The translations under genes and the position numbers were made by a program. Shown here in pieces: positions 38,530 to 50,424 of a DNA stretch of 64,000 bases. Positions within the stretch are counted from its first letter, which is position 1, and each line of letters opens with the position of its first letter. Source of the DNA: Eopsaltria australis (lineage: Eukaryota > Chordata > Aves > Passeriformes > Petroicidae); NCBI GenBank assembly GCA_034509425.1, contig JAVTVJ010000076.1, positions 496,001-560,000 of the forward strand. Direction: 5' to 3'. Under the pieces are notes generated by a model. The model saw only the letters and a program-made list of their open reading frames with translations, had not been told where the DNA came from and ran no database searches.

Positions 38530-40820
38530 AGTAAGATTAAATTGTTGTGCAGGGGAATCACTGATTATGTTCCTGACCATTCCCTGATGGGGATGCTGCT
38601 AGAGGGGAGAAACAGGATTGATTCTCTACTTGAGCTGCTGCTACAAGAAGGGAGGAACTTGTGGCAGAGGTGGTGATAAATAACAGCTGGCATCAGAGTG
38701 ACCATGAGTTGGCTGAGTTCTTGATTCAAAGGAATTCTGGAAAGATAGTCAGCAAGTTATGACTGTTAAGATTTCAGAAGAGCAGACTTCAGCCTTTTTG
38801 GAGATTTGCTTAGCAGAATCTCTTGGGATGCTGCCACAGAAACATAAGGCACATGAAAGATGGATGTTTTCTAAATAAAACTCATTGAGAACTCAGGAAG
38901 GAACCATCTTGTTGAGTAGAAAGGAGGGGGACTCAGCAGAAGGCCTTCATGGCTGAGCAAAGAGCTTTCTAATGACCTAAAATGCAAGATACAGGAAAGC
39001 ATTGCTTGACTGCTTAGTTACAAAATTAGAAAACTGATTGATTTGAGCTAAGACTCACCCTCAAGGGTCATAAAGGAAAACAAAAGTGATTCTGCAGATG
39101 TGTACTACTTTAAAAAATTAAGCTAAAATTTGAGGAAGGAAAAAGGTGATGAATAGGAGAGAGGTCGATGTAGTGACAGATAATATAGAAAAAGCTGAAG
39201 TACTCAACAACACGTTTGCCAGGCACTTAAGGGCCCAGAAGGTACTTGGAATAGTCAGCATAGATTGACTAAAAGCAGTTTGTGTGCTTGTCCAGACTGG
39301 TTGCCTTTCCTGATGAAATTTTTAACTGCTTGGATGAGGGGAGAGGAGTGGCTGCCCTTCACTGAGCAGTGCCACAGCACATGTGCTGCCTTGAGCAGGA
39401 ATGCCTCTTTGCTGAGGGAAAACACAGCTGACTCCAGAGTCATACCTGTCCCATGTCATAACTCCCACTAATGTGCATCTGGGATCTGCTGTGGAGCACA
39501 TGGTGATTCCTTTTCTCCACTAGCTGTCATGGGGAGTGGCTGCAAAGGTATTTCTCACACCTCTTCTGTGGGCAGGAAAAGCTGTAACACTGGGAGCAAC
39601 CTTTAAAACTCTTCCAACAGCCTCTCATCCAAACACAAGGAAGTGTTGGATGAACATGTGCAGCTAATCATAGCTGGTAAGGAAATATGGTTTGTAATGG
39701 TTTGGAAACCTTGTGGAAAGCCTTTTGGGTTTCTCCTGGGTTGTGTGCTGTATTACCTTGCTCATTAGCCTTCTCCCAGCAAGGCTATGCTCATTTGCAC
39801 ACAATGGTGTTGGTATGGCTTTTGACACAGTCTCCCACAGCACGCTCTGAAAGCTGAGGAAGAGTGGACTAAAAGAAGGCACTGAGTTGGGAACTGACTT
39901 AACCAGTAGGCACAAAGGGTGATGATCATCCCTTGGCATGTGTCAAGTGGTCAGTGACGAGCAGAGGAGCTCAGGATACCTGAGGCGTCAGTGAATATCT
40001 TCATCAATGACCTAGATCATGACACACAGTGCACCCTCAGCAAATTTCAAGAAGATAATAAATTAGGAGGGAGTGGTTGACATAACAAATGGCAGAGCTG
40101 TATTCTAAATGGCTCTTGATATACTTGAGGACCTGGCCAGCAGAAACCTCATAAAGTTCAATTAGAAGTCTGCATGTCAGGTGGAAGAGCTGCACACACT
40201 TGTGCACATGAACATCTGAATTGCAGCTTCACTGGAAATGGCCTGGATGTTACTGCAGAGAGCAAGCTGAACGTGGACCCAGGAGTGCACTCTCACTACT
40301 AGTCAGGTAATCAGCATACCAGGCTATCTTTAGAGCAGCAGGGCCAGCAGAAAAATACGTTCTTTTCTAAAAGCCCCAGACCAGTTCCCATTCTTTGCCT
40401 TCAGGAGGGTTGTGGAGAGTGTCCAACATATTCTGAGAGCCCTCAATCACATGGAGGTTGGAGGGGTGTTGAGGGAGCTGGGGCTTGTTTAATGTTGTTA
40501 AGGAGATTAAGGGGCAATCCAAGAGCACCCTAAAAGCACTCAGTAGCAAAGATGATGAAACCAAACTCTTCTGAGTAGAGAAGCACCAATGGCAACAGGC
40601 ATTGGTTTTGGATGTTCTGATTTCAATTTGAGAAAAATTAAAACATGAGATGGATAGAATAGTGCTGGAGTAGTGCTTGCTATGAAGGGCTGTGAGATAT
40701 TCACCCTCTGAGATTTTTAAGAATTGACTAGGTAAAATCTAGTGTTGTCAATAGTCCCGATTCAAGCACAAGATTGGATCAGATGAGCTATAGGGATGCA
40801 TTCCAACCAAATTTTATATG
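38530..40820 (+). mobile_element. CR1 LINE, long decayed copy
   Basis: About 2.3 kb of sense CR1. Recognisable in order: CAGAGTGACCATGAGTTGGC, the AGAGCAGACTTCAGCCT stretch, GCTGAAGTACTCAACAACAC (39.19 kb), GGCTTTTGACACAGTCTCCC (39.82 kb, reverse-transcriptase region), GTGCACCCTCAGCAAATTTC (40.03 kb), AACCTCATAAAGTTCAATTA, GCAAGCTGAACGTGGACCCA, and near the end AGATTGGATCAGATGAGCTA and GCATTCCAACCAA. Many stops and indels break the frame, and no intact ORF2 remains. Some inner parts (39.29-39.64 kb) match poorly and may be a separate insertion. Both ends are approximate. Confidence 0.82.
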
Positions 40821-43800
40821 GTAATAGGAAGAAAAAAAGGTATTTTTTGTTCTAGTCATTTTGTGGAACATGTGTTACTAATACAGCAGAGAGAGATGTT
40901 ACTATTTTCTCTTTAGCATATTTCTGCCTTCCTATTTTCAGAAATATTAAAATTATAGCCTAAAAATCTTGTAGCTTTTAGATGTTAATTTCTTATATCT
41001 TTAATGAGCAGCAACAGGAAAAGTTCCATAAAAATAAAGAACTACCGCCTTGAGTTTTTACTTCCCTTTTACCTTCAGATAATGGTAACAGCAAACTTCT
41101 GTGCTTCAGTTGATAAAAGATTCACTTTAACATTTAACTCTGGCTAGATATTAAAGATTCATGGATGAAAAGGCTGAGTTATCTGTTTTGCTCTGTAAAG
41201 CATGTTTGATTTTTTTTACATGCATTTTTGCAAATAGCATTTTCTGGATGGGGAAGAGGTGCTGGGAATTGAATAGGAGAGAAAAGAGAACCATTAAGTC
41301 GAAGTCTCAGGGGATTTTTTTTCCCTATATTTTAAGTAGCATTCCTGAACTATTTCTTGTTTACTTATCTAGCATGCTAGTTGAACTGACAATATTTTAT
41401 AGAAACACTTTTAAACTTTTACTGGCACATGGATTTGACCTTTCAGAATTAAATCATTATAACAAATATTACAGCTTGTGTGTTATAAAATGATCATTAA
41501 CAGTTTTCTGACGATGGTTTTAGGAAGAAAAACAATAGAATAAAGGAACTGCAGTTTTTAACAATGAGTCCTGAAAGCTGCTCCTTTGGGATCTTTAGAG
41601 TTGACTTAGATCACAAGATATTGTATGTTATAAAAGTGTCCATTTGCTGGAAGGAGTTAGATGCATTAGCTGTTAGTCTTTGTGTGGGAACAGAATTTAT
41701 ACTCACATTTCACAGACAAGGTCTTTGACTGCTGTAGGTAGAATTTTCAAATTAATTTTACACCACATTTAGTGTCACCATATGTGTGATGAGTAAAAGA
41801 TAGGTAGAAGCTGATGGAGTTACAGGAACACATGTAATTGTGAGCTCACAATATTCCTTCACCATGCCTAACCCAAACAGAGCACATTACCTCTACCCTA
41901 AAGAGAATAAACTATGTGTAGTAGTATGGGAAGACTGATGATGCCTTTTATTTATTCTTCTTACTAAATAACCTGTAAATTTGGCAGATTAAATGTTCAA
42001 GTTAATATTTTCATGCTTAGCTTTTGCCTGGGTCTGGATTTTTTGTCTAGGGATAGCAAAGGTTTTATGATTTTCTATAAAATTTTGTGTAAAATATATC
42101 TATTATTGCTAAAGTAATTTTAATTAACCACTATTATTATTAAATCAAATTAAATTGCATTTATTTTTAACCATTTCAGTTTGATCATTTAAAGGGTCGA
42201 GGGAGAATTACATGCCTTAGTTCATGTTCTATTCTATTCTATGTTAGAAATTGCTGTGCTATTATATTTTAAATACCATAATATTCCATACATAGGTTTA
42301 GAGTGTTAAGTTATAGGAGCTGATGAAACTGAATTCACACAGTATTTCTAATGCATTTATGAAAAGCTGTCTAAAAGCCAACAAATGCAAGTCTTTGGGA
42401 AAACCGCAGTTCATTTATCCTCCAAAATGTATTTGATATGTTTTTGCAGTGGAACTCTTTCAGATGCTGTACTCACACTGCAGTATATCAAAGCTTCTCA
42501 CAGTTTTGTCATGGTGACTAGATTATTTTTAAAAGCCTGCATGATTGAGCACAGCATTAAATGACCAAAGCTAGTTTTCCTCTCTACTTATTTCTTCCAT
42601 CCCTTTCTGACACAGACACATAGTCAGGAGTGATTCTGTTCTGTGCTCTGAATGCCCAGTCCTGTCACATTTTAACATTGAAGAGACTGGAGGAATAGGG
42701 AGAGTGTGTTTGGCAAGGGATTATGGTGAGAATGGGTGTGGAAATGGGGGAGAACTTGTCACTGGTATGTGAGAATGGAAATCACAAGAAGGGAAGACTG
42801 GTATTTAATCAGGTAAGAAAGCTTGGATTTGGAAAGGGAATTCAGGGCAAGATAGGACATAACAGAAAAATAAGTGAAGAGGCATGAAGAAGCAGTGGAG
42901 TAGGGCAACAGTAGAGAAGGGATTTCAGGCTGCTGAACCAGCAAAACCCTCAGAGGGTGACACATGAGGTTTGGGATAATCTGTAGTTGTGCAAGGACAC
43001 TGGCCAAGGAACAGAGATGCAGAGCAAGTAGGAAAAGGTGCTGATAAGATGCTGTCAGGATCAGGCTCAGGCCATCTCCCTCTAGAAAAGTGGAGAAGCA
43101 CCCAAGGTTTCTGGAGTGTCCATGATATGGTTGAGATCCAGCAGGGAGTCTGTCCTGTTAATTATTTCTCTGTCTGTCTGGAGGGTGCTGTTGCATCTGC
43201 TTACTCACTGTCTCTCACAAGCAGACTCCTCATCTCCAGTTGTTGAGTTGGCAACCCTCGTGATGATTATATTGAATCCAGTATGGTATTCCCGAATAGA
43301 ATTTCTTCTTGGTTTAGTTTTTGATCAATTTAAGGAATTATTTGAAAAAAAAAAAAGTTTATTAAAAGAAGACTATTCAAGTTACACATTAAATGTTCAG
43401 TTAAAGGGGGAAAAAATGTTTATCTACTTAACTTTAAATTGGACCCTTGATGAAATCCATTCCTTTGACTGAAGCTTGAAATTGCTAACTTGCAAAGCAA
43501 CTATTTCATATTTTATGTAATTAATACACAAATTTAATCTTAAACTAATTGTTAAACTTTACAGATGCATAATTGTCTGCCTATTGTAAGATTTCATTTT
43601 GTTATCCAAATTTATTTTTAGTATAATAAGTCTTGACTTGGGAGAATAATTTACATTAAAGTAAAAATTGAGTCATTATCAAATCACAGATAATCTCTTA
43701 TTCCTGAGTTATCCTTGCATATTTAAATAGGCCTGTCAGACATCCCCAAGTAATAGGATTTGACTGTTTCTAATACAATCACTGGCAGCTACTTAGTACT

Positions 43801-43949
43801 TAACACTTACAAGAAAACTAATCAAATTTTGGAATATGCTTTAGTGCTTGTATGGAGATTTTTGAAATGAGATAGCAGTATTGGCAGTGATAATACTCAC
43901 AGAAATGGTAAGTAACATTCAATAATGCACAGAGGAAAGGATAACCTGA

Positions 43950-44400
43950 AGTACATACAAAATGTAGCATGGACATGGATCCTTGATGCAGCTCTTACCA
44001 CTTAAGAACCTTGGAGTGACTGTGGTTAGTTCTGTGACATTGTCAGCTCAGTACTCAGGAGCAATCAAGAAGGCAATTAAGAATGAAAATAGGATCTGAT
44101 AGGAAAGGACAAGAGTGCAAAATATAATTATTTTCTCTGTGAAACTGTGGTGCATCCAAGTCTTGAATACTATATGGAAACAATTGAAAAAATCCCTCAG
44201 AAGGGGGTGACATAGATGAGCAGGGATGTAGCATGGTTTCCAGGGAAAGATAAGTAACAAATCATTCCAATATAGAAAAAAGGTGTCAGAGAGAGACAGA
44301 ACAGAGATCTGCAAAGGTCCCCATGGCACAGAGAAGGCAACAGGCAAGGACTATTACCACTTCCTTACAACTCAGATACAGGGAGTTTACAATGCATTGC
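43950..44400 (+). mobile_element. Ancient CR1/L3-like LINE fragment
   Basis: Contains ACCTTGGAGTGACTGTGG, CAGCTCAGTACTCAGGAGCA, CAATCAAGAAGGCAATTAAG, AATAGGATCTGATAGGAAAG, GTGGTGCATCCAAGTCTTGA and ATACTATATGGAAACAATTG. These follow the C-terminal reverse-transcriptase part of the older CR1 lineages (CR1-L type) also found in turtles and crocodilians. It is strongly decayed. The family name rests on pattern memory and is uncertain. Confidence 0.7.
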
Positions 44401-45579
44401 CAAATTTAAAATATGGCAAATAGAAGGTTTTTTAAATGTTACCCTATGTTATCAATGTGCAACCAAGTAACAGGCTTAGAATATACAGAGGTAGAGGTTT
44501 TTGGGTATGTCGTGCTCAGTTTGTGGGGCTCAGTGCCACAGGGGGTTGTGGAGCCCAAGAATATAAAAAAGTTCAAATATGGAGGAGATTAACTTCTGAT
44601 TCGTGGTGGGCAGGCCTACTGACTCCAGTCTTCTTCGATTTAATTTCTGCTCTGTGTGGTCCTTGCTGATTTGCAGCAGCTGAGCAGGGAAGGGCCATTC
44701 TTTGCTGGTCCCTGTTTCCTGAACAGTCACTGCAGGGGACTTGGGCCTTTGGCCTGACAGCCTCTCCATTCCTCTGTGAAACTGCCTTCTTTTCCATTAC
44801 TGCAACAGAAAATCATTACTGATTTTTTTTCAAATTAAGCCGTCATTTCATTTCCTAATTCCTAATGGTTAAGAATAATAAGTGTAGAATTGGGTGTAGA
44901 ATATTAAAAGTTCTAAATTATACTTATGCCTTCCTGTAGGCTGTTTCGTTTGAAAACTCGATTAAAATGTTAAAATAGTATTGTTAAGAGGAACAAGACA
45001 ATCCTTAATCTTCATGGCTGTGCTAAAAAAGCACTTGTTTTGCAGTTAAAGAAACCTTTAAGGCATATGAAAACAGTAGTTAATAATGGAAAAGGTGAGA
45101 AATTATTAATTTTAAGATTTCCAGAAAGAACTAAGGTACTGCACTTCAGATAGTTTCTTTCAGCTCTTCATATCCCTCCAATTTTTCATTTAGTTGAAAT
45201 AAATATGTTATATGAGTAATTTGGTCTCATTTAAATTGCCAGGGCACAACCTATTAAATAAAATCAAGTATCAGTTCTAATTACCCTATTGAACAACAAG
45301 GTATGTGGTTCTCCTAGAAGGCTGTATGAATAAGAAGCTCAGTCAAAGGACATATGTATTTAAAAATCACTGATTATTAGAAGTGGAAGATTGTATTAAA
45401 AATTTGAGTTAAATTGCCATTGATTTTTGGTTTAATAGTGAAAGACTTTTTAAAAAGTTCTTTGTCTACTTCCCAGCAGCATTATATTAGCAAAACTAAT
45501 GTATTAGATGTCTTTGTGGAATTGGATACAATTAAAAATTGCTGCTCAAAAAAAATTGTAAACTTGTAGCATTGAGAGA

Positions 45580-45620
45580 TTTATTTTCTCTCAGATTGAA
45601 TTTATTTTCTCTCAGATTGT
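45580..45620. repeat. 21-bp tandem duplication
   Basis: TTTATTTTCTCTCAGATTG occurs at 45580 and again at 45601, exactly 21 bp apart and almost identical, so it is a recent duplication. Each copy contains a pyrimidine tract plus CAG, resembling a 3' splice site, but no exon follows. Confidence 0.85.
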
Positions 45621-48600
45621 TTCCTGGCTATAGCCTTACATACTTAATATGCTGTGAGAGCTGAGCTGGTATCTTTCCATATCATAACAGGTTTTGAAAT
45701 GTTTTAAAACATGAAACTGTTAACATTTAATATGCTGTGTGTTGGCAATCGATCCCTACCAAACAGGATTCTGCAATAAAAAAAAAGTTACTTTTAAATT
45801 AAAGACCCTGCATGATGCTGAGGAGAGAATGGCTCTTAAAAATGCCATTTTCTTATAACTTCTGTTCCACAATTAAGTCAGCCTGAAACAACAAAACAAT
45901 GATGATCTAAACAAGGAATAATAAGGACTGCAAACAACAAGGAAGATTCACTCTCTTTACACAATCTGTTATGAAATAAATAAATAAAAGCAGTGTTAGA
46001 TCAATTTTCTACCTCCCACTGTTACTGTTATCTTTTCCACCAATTAGTTCTACCTTTCTGTGAGAATTGTGCCTCTCTGCTTTTAATGTCTGTACTGAAT
46101 AACAATTCCAGCTTTCAATTTTTTTTTATTTTTTTTTTTTTGCTAGCAGAGCGACTCTCTGCTGTTCATGTTACCATTTTAAAGCTTAGCTTTAGCATTA
46201 AGTGACTCAGTTCTCTGTCCTGTGAGTTGAGCTGTCCACTGAGGCATGTTCAAGCCATGCTATGCTGCTGCTTACATTTACTACTTATATTTTCTGCTGC
46301 CTTTCCTTCACTGTCATGTGCCAGATTCTCAGGCTAACATAATTGTTGCTCTCTATCCAGACCTTGTAGTTGCTGCTCTCATTTGTCACAAAGCTTTGTT
46401 TTTAGGTCACCGACAAAGAGAACTGTGATGTTTGTTTGTCACTAAATATACAGTTTAAAGGAAGAAAGGGAGTGGATCTGACTAAGAAGTTTCAGCAGTA
46501 GTTAGTTATTTTTCAGAGCAGATCCACAGTACATAATTACTCTTTAAAGGTGATATTGCTATTATTGAAGATGTATCCAGTAATGTTGACACATTTGGAA
46601 TTTTAAGGAGATTTTTTATGCATGTGTCTTAACAAAAATGAACATAATGGACAAAATAAATTCTATAATACAGTTCTTTGTTCTTCCTCAAAAAAAGTTT
46701 CAAAAACTGCTTATCATTTATTTTTAAATAAGACGTCTGAAGTGATACCTGCTGAATCTGAAAGTCATGCAATTGCACATAAACTGCAGTGAATCAGTCC
46801 TTAAATATTGTATATCTAGCCTTTACACTTTTCTTAAAGCATGCTTAATGGCTTGCCCATGCGTTTAAATTCATTTGAAGAATTAATGCATCATGAAGTA
46901 AGGCCTCAAAGTTTATGTTAAGTCTAGCTCTTCATTGTTTCTGCAAGAAAAGTTGAGGTGACCTTGGCTGTATTTTTTCATAATGGCACATTAAAAACTC
47001 CTTCTAAATAGCATTCTCATTATCCCATGCTTTGAGAGAGGACAATCTGTCTCTGTCATGGCACTGAAGATGTGCGAGACAGGATTTATCAGGTGGGCTG
47101 ATCCATTTGGAAAGAAGTTCTTTCTTCATTCTGTGAGGAGAAATATAAATGATATGAGAAAATGCTGCATTAGAACAATTATTTAATAAAGCTGGGTGGT
47201 CTTCATAATCTTCTTTTTTAAAAATAGGGGATTGTTTTCTTCCAGAGTAGGTGGGTACAATTGTAGTTAAGTACTAGTTTGCCATAGAGAAGATGAAGAA
47301 TCAGGAGGATATTTGAAGACAGGCTGTTGCAGCAAGTATCTCATATCACTTTTGTGATTAATGGCCTGCATGGAACACAGTTTGCATGAGCAGGACAGTG
47401 ATCTGCCCCATAAAATTTTAATCATTCTTTTTATTTTTTATCCCAACTTTCAAATATTTTCCCACTATTTAATTCATATTTACTAAACCAAGTTGAGAGA
47501 CAAAAGAAGTTCATACTTATCCTGGAGTCTGGATGTTGTGTACTTATTTTTTTTCCAAATCCTTGCTTTTCTGTGCCAATAAAACATGCAGTCAGAGCCC
47601 AGCTGTGCAGCTGGCAGTTGTTAGCCTATGGATCTGAACAGGATAGAGGCATCTAAAGGACCAGTGCAGTCCATGTTCTCAAAGACCTTGAAGAGAGTGA
47701 CATCTGATTGGAAATAGGTGGCCATGCTGATCTCAGACCATTCCATAGGCCTTACAAGAAGTGCACTCATAACTGGAATTAGCTGATATCCTAAATCCTC
47801 TTGTAACCAAAGAGTGCAAGTTTTAAAAGGATAAGAAGTATGAATTCCTTTTTTTAACCTTACGACCTCTCTCTGCAGCTCAAATACAGAGAGTATGATG
47901 TTAACTAGGTCTCAATATCACTTATATAATATCAGTGTTCCAGTTTCCTGTTATCTTACCACCCAGCAAGACTGAATGGAGTGAAAAATGTTTCAAAAAT
48001 GTTTTAAAACATGTTACCATTTGCCAAATCCTTTAAAATTTGCTGTGCCCCATAAGACAATTTGTTAGGACTCTGAATTTATACCTGAAAGACTAATTTG
48101 GTCTCAATATCTAGGTAGATGTTGAATGTTTAACTTCATTTTGCTTTTGGAGGCAGCTTGTATCTGTCAATTAACAAATTCCTCATATCTGCCCATCTCT
48201 GTGGCATGATTTGTGTCTCAGCATGAGGTTGGATGGTCACTGACTGATGACTCACTGTAGTTAGAGCATTCAGAATATATCCAAGGGGTAGCAACACTGA
48301 TGTAATCTACAACTCAGTGAAGACAATTAATTTGAATATAGGACACTAAAAATTTTTTTATGGATTGGTTAGTGTTTTAAGCCGTGGAGAAATCTACAGG
48401 TTTTTATTCGTCTTGCTGCACTGGGGAAATATTTCTTCTATTTTCTTAGTAGGTATCATTTATATTTGATATTTGTACTTGTTCTTTCATATATTGCCTA
48501 AAAGCAAAAGTGGTTTCTAAGGGAATAAAAGGCAGTATTGGACAAAAGTGAAATAGAATAGTTTTTCTCTGCATTTTTTAATTGAAAGCAACAATTGATT

Positions 48601-49149
48601 TAGTAAATAAATTATTAAATCGGTCTTCTGAAACAAGTGAAATATCCTGATAAAAAATGATTGCTGCCTTTAAATGTCTTTAAAGGGATTTTCCTAAGTG
48701 CTTGACACAATGCTTTATAACCAAATGACTGGCAGCTTTGCTATTTTCTATTTTCTATTTGATAATCTTAAATTGCTGCTTTTTTACACTGTAAACTTTT
48801 CCCTGGGAAATTCAGGCACAGAGAGTTCTCAAATCGTGTGTCAGATTGCTATGAATAATGTTATTAGCATTGACTGAGACCAATTTTTAAGTAAAGCAGC
48901 TACTCCTTTTCCCCCAAAGGACAAACCCTGAAGCTAACAGAGGAAATTAGGTTCTCTGTATCTGCCGGCACATCCACGACTGTAATAAATTCTGGTACCT
49001 GTGAAAGTCACAGCAAAACCCACACCCTTGTGAGGCATAGTGCAGACAGAAGAACAAAAAAAGTTCATTAACTTCTTGGCCTATTGATATTTTCAGGCTT
49101 CTGAAATAAGATTTCCATCTAGCTAATATTGTATGACAGTGATGAAAGG

Positions 49150-49650
49150 CAGTGGCATACCCTGGGTCTTCTGGCAGAAGCGTGGATATGATAGCAATTG
49201 ACCCTTGGCACTCTTTAGAGCAGAAATGTCACGAAACAATGAGTCAAGTTTCACTCTGCCAGTGGGCCCCGAGGTATGTCCTGGGGCCAAGGCAGGGAAG
49301 TTACAAGGTGGGAGATGTACTGGGGATGTGGTGTGGGTTTGTTTTGTAAAATGCTGCTGTTTGTCTCCTGCGGATCCCCTGCCGGTTGGTACTAAAGGCT
49401 GCATTCCATTCTCCCCTCTCCCAGACGGCTCCTGGGAGGGCTGTGGTAAGTATTGCCTCCCCCAGGCAGGTGGCTCTAGGCAGCAGGAGAGAAATTTTAG
49501 TTTTAAGATCTTACTCTTTGTATCTAACTTCACATGCTGCTGTTTGCAACCAGGAGCAGCACTGCGAGTGCGATTGCAGTAGCCTTGGCAGTGAGGTTAA
49601 GTGTTTCAGATGTGCTCTGCGTAATCAGATTTTGAAGGCTGAATCTGGAA
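49150..49650. other. GC-richer stretch upstream of exon D
   Basis: About 500 bp with higher GC and scattered CpGs (for example near 49181, 49231, 49269, 49370, 49382, 49426, 49565 and 49571) in an otherwise AT-rich intron, 0.6-1.1 kb before a coding exon. Overlapping open frames of 65-136 aa occur on both strands and show no known domain. It may be an exonic or regulatory region of DLG2, such as an internal promoter or alternative exon, or an unrecognised repeat. It contains the candidate microexon at 49425-49445. Confidence 0.35.
49425..49445 (+). other. DLG2: Candidate 21-nt in-frame microexon of DLG2
   Basis: Twenty-one bases are bounded by a strong acceptor (CATTCTCCCCTCTCCCAG, ending 49424) and a consensus donor (GTAAGTAT from 49446). 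The length is a multiple of three. Placed between exon C (phase 2) and exon D it leaves no stop and would add seven residues (RLLGGLW) to the linker. A TGC lies 22 nt upstream of the acceptor, the arrangement known for neuronal microexons controlled by SRRM4. Against it: the added peptide is hydrophobic and unlike the linker, and I do not recall such a microexon in mammalian DLG2. Chance pairing of splice-like motifs is quite possible. Confidence 0.22.
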
Positions 49651-50268
49651 AGAGTGCAAAGAAGTCTTGAAACGCAATGAATTGACTGCCAATGAGATGA
49701 ATTGCTCACACAGTTTGTTACCATCAGTGTTATTATAGGATATGGGTCAATTTGACAATGGCTCTCCTTGCAAAGTCCCAGCTCACTGGGACAGGAGTAT
49801 GTTGTATTAACAAGTAATATGTACTTCATCTTTATTATAAATTAATAGGTAAAGAGTACATCTTCTTCACATAACAAGCATATTTTCTTCTATACTGTAC
49901 TCAAAATTAAGATCACAGAAAGCTGTGTAGATGTTAGATTTTAAAAAAAGAAAGTGTATGGGGGAAAAACGCCTCACTTTCTCAGCTTCAGGGATAAGAT
50001 ATTCCCTTTCAGTGCCACACTTCCCATAGAGCAGTTTCATGGTCCACTTGTATCGTGTATATCTTTATATGCAGCTACTTGAATGCTGTACTACTGTTAT
50101 CAAACTCTAACAATTCCTTTAACAGCAAACTTTACTTGTTGGAAAAGCCCCACTGAAAAGGTCTTGACAGATTTGCTATGCATGCTTTTAAAATGATTGC
50201 TGTGTTTTCTCTATATTCTCAGCAACTAATATGCACCTGATCTTTTACTCTTGTCTCTGTATCACCAG

Positions 50269-50424
50269 GCCTCCTGAACCTGTTTACAGCACTGTGAACA
50301 AACTGTGTGATAAACCACCTTCTCCTAGGCACTATTCCCCTGTCGAGTGTGACAAAAGCTTCCTTCTTACAGCTCCCTACCCCCACTACCACGTAGGCCT
50401 GCTCCCTGACTCTGAGATCACCAG
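50269..50424 (+). CDS. DLG2: DLG2 exon D: linker cassette exon before PDZ3
   Basis: A 156-bp exon: one base finishing the Arg codon started in exon C, 51 codons, and two bases (AG) of the next Ser codon. It encodes PPEPVYSTVNKLCDKPPSPR, HYSPVECDKSFLLTAPYPHY and HVGLLPDSEIT, a sequence particular to DLG2 among the DLG paralogues. It is a disordered linker rich in Pro, Ser and Tyr, with several SP and Tyr motifs that could be phosphorylated. Both ends are phase 2 and the length is a multiple of three, so it can be skipped without a frameshift. As I recall, mammalian DLG2 isoforms lacking this segment are known. Acceptor ATCACCAG is at 50267-50268. The donor CAG|GTACTG at 50425 is suboptimal, consistent with regulated use. 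The open frame continues into the intron to about 50590, which would be read-through only. Confidence 0.97.

Larger units (their letters stand above)
35342..50268 (+). other. DLG2: DLG2 intron C-D (14927 bp)
   Basis: An intron with GT at 35342 and AG at 50267-50268. It contains a long decayed + strand CR1 (38.53-40.82 kb), a second old + strand CR1 (43.95-44.40 kb), a 21-bp tandem duplication (45.58 kb), T-rich tracts near 46.11-46.14 kb, and a GC-richer stretch at 49.15-49.65 kb with a possible microexon. The stretch 42.65-43.0 kb is purine-rich and unexplained. No protein-coding gene nested in this intron is supported. Confidence 0.9.

Noticed and set aside
49123..49582. 125-aa (+) and 136-aa (-) open frames
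   Set aside because: They overlap each other on opposite strands in a GC-richer patch and show no domain or signal. A regulatory or microexon reading is more plausible than a gene.
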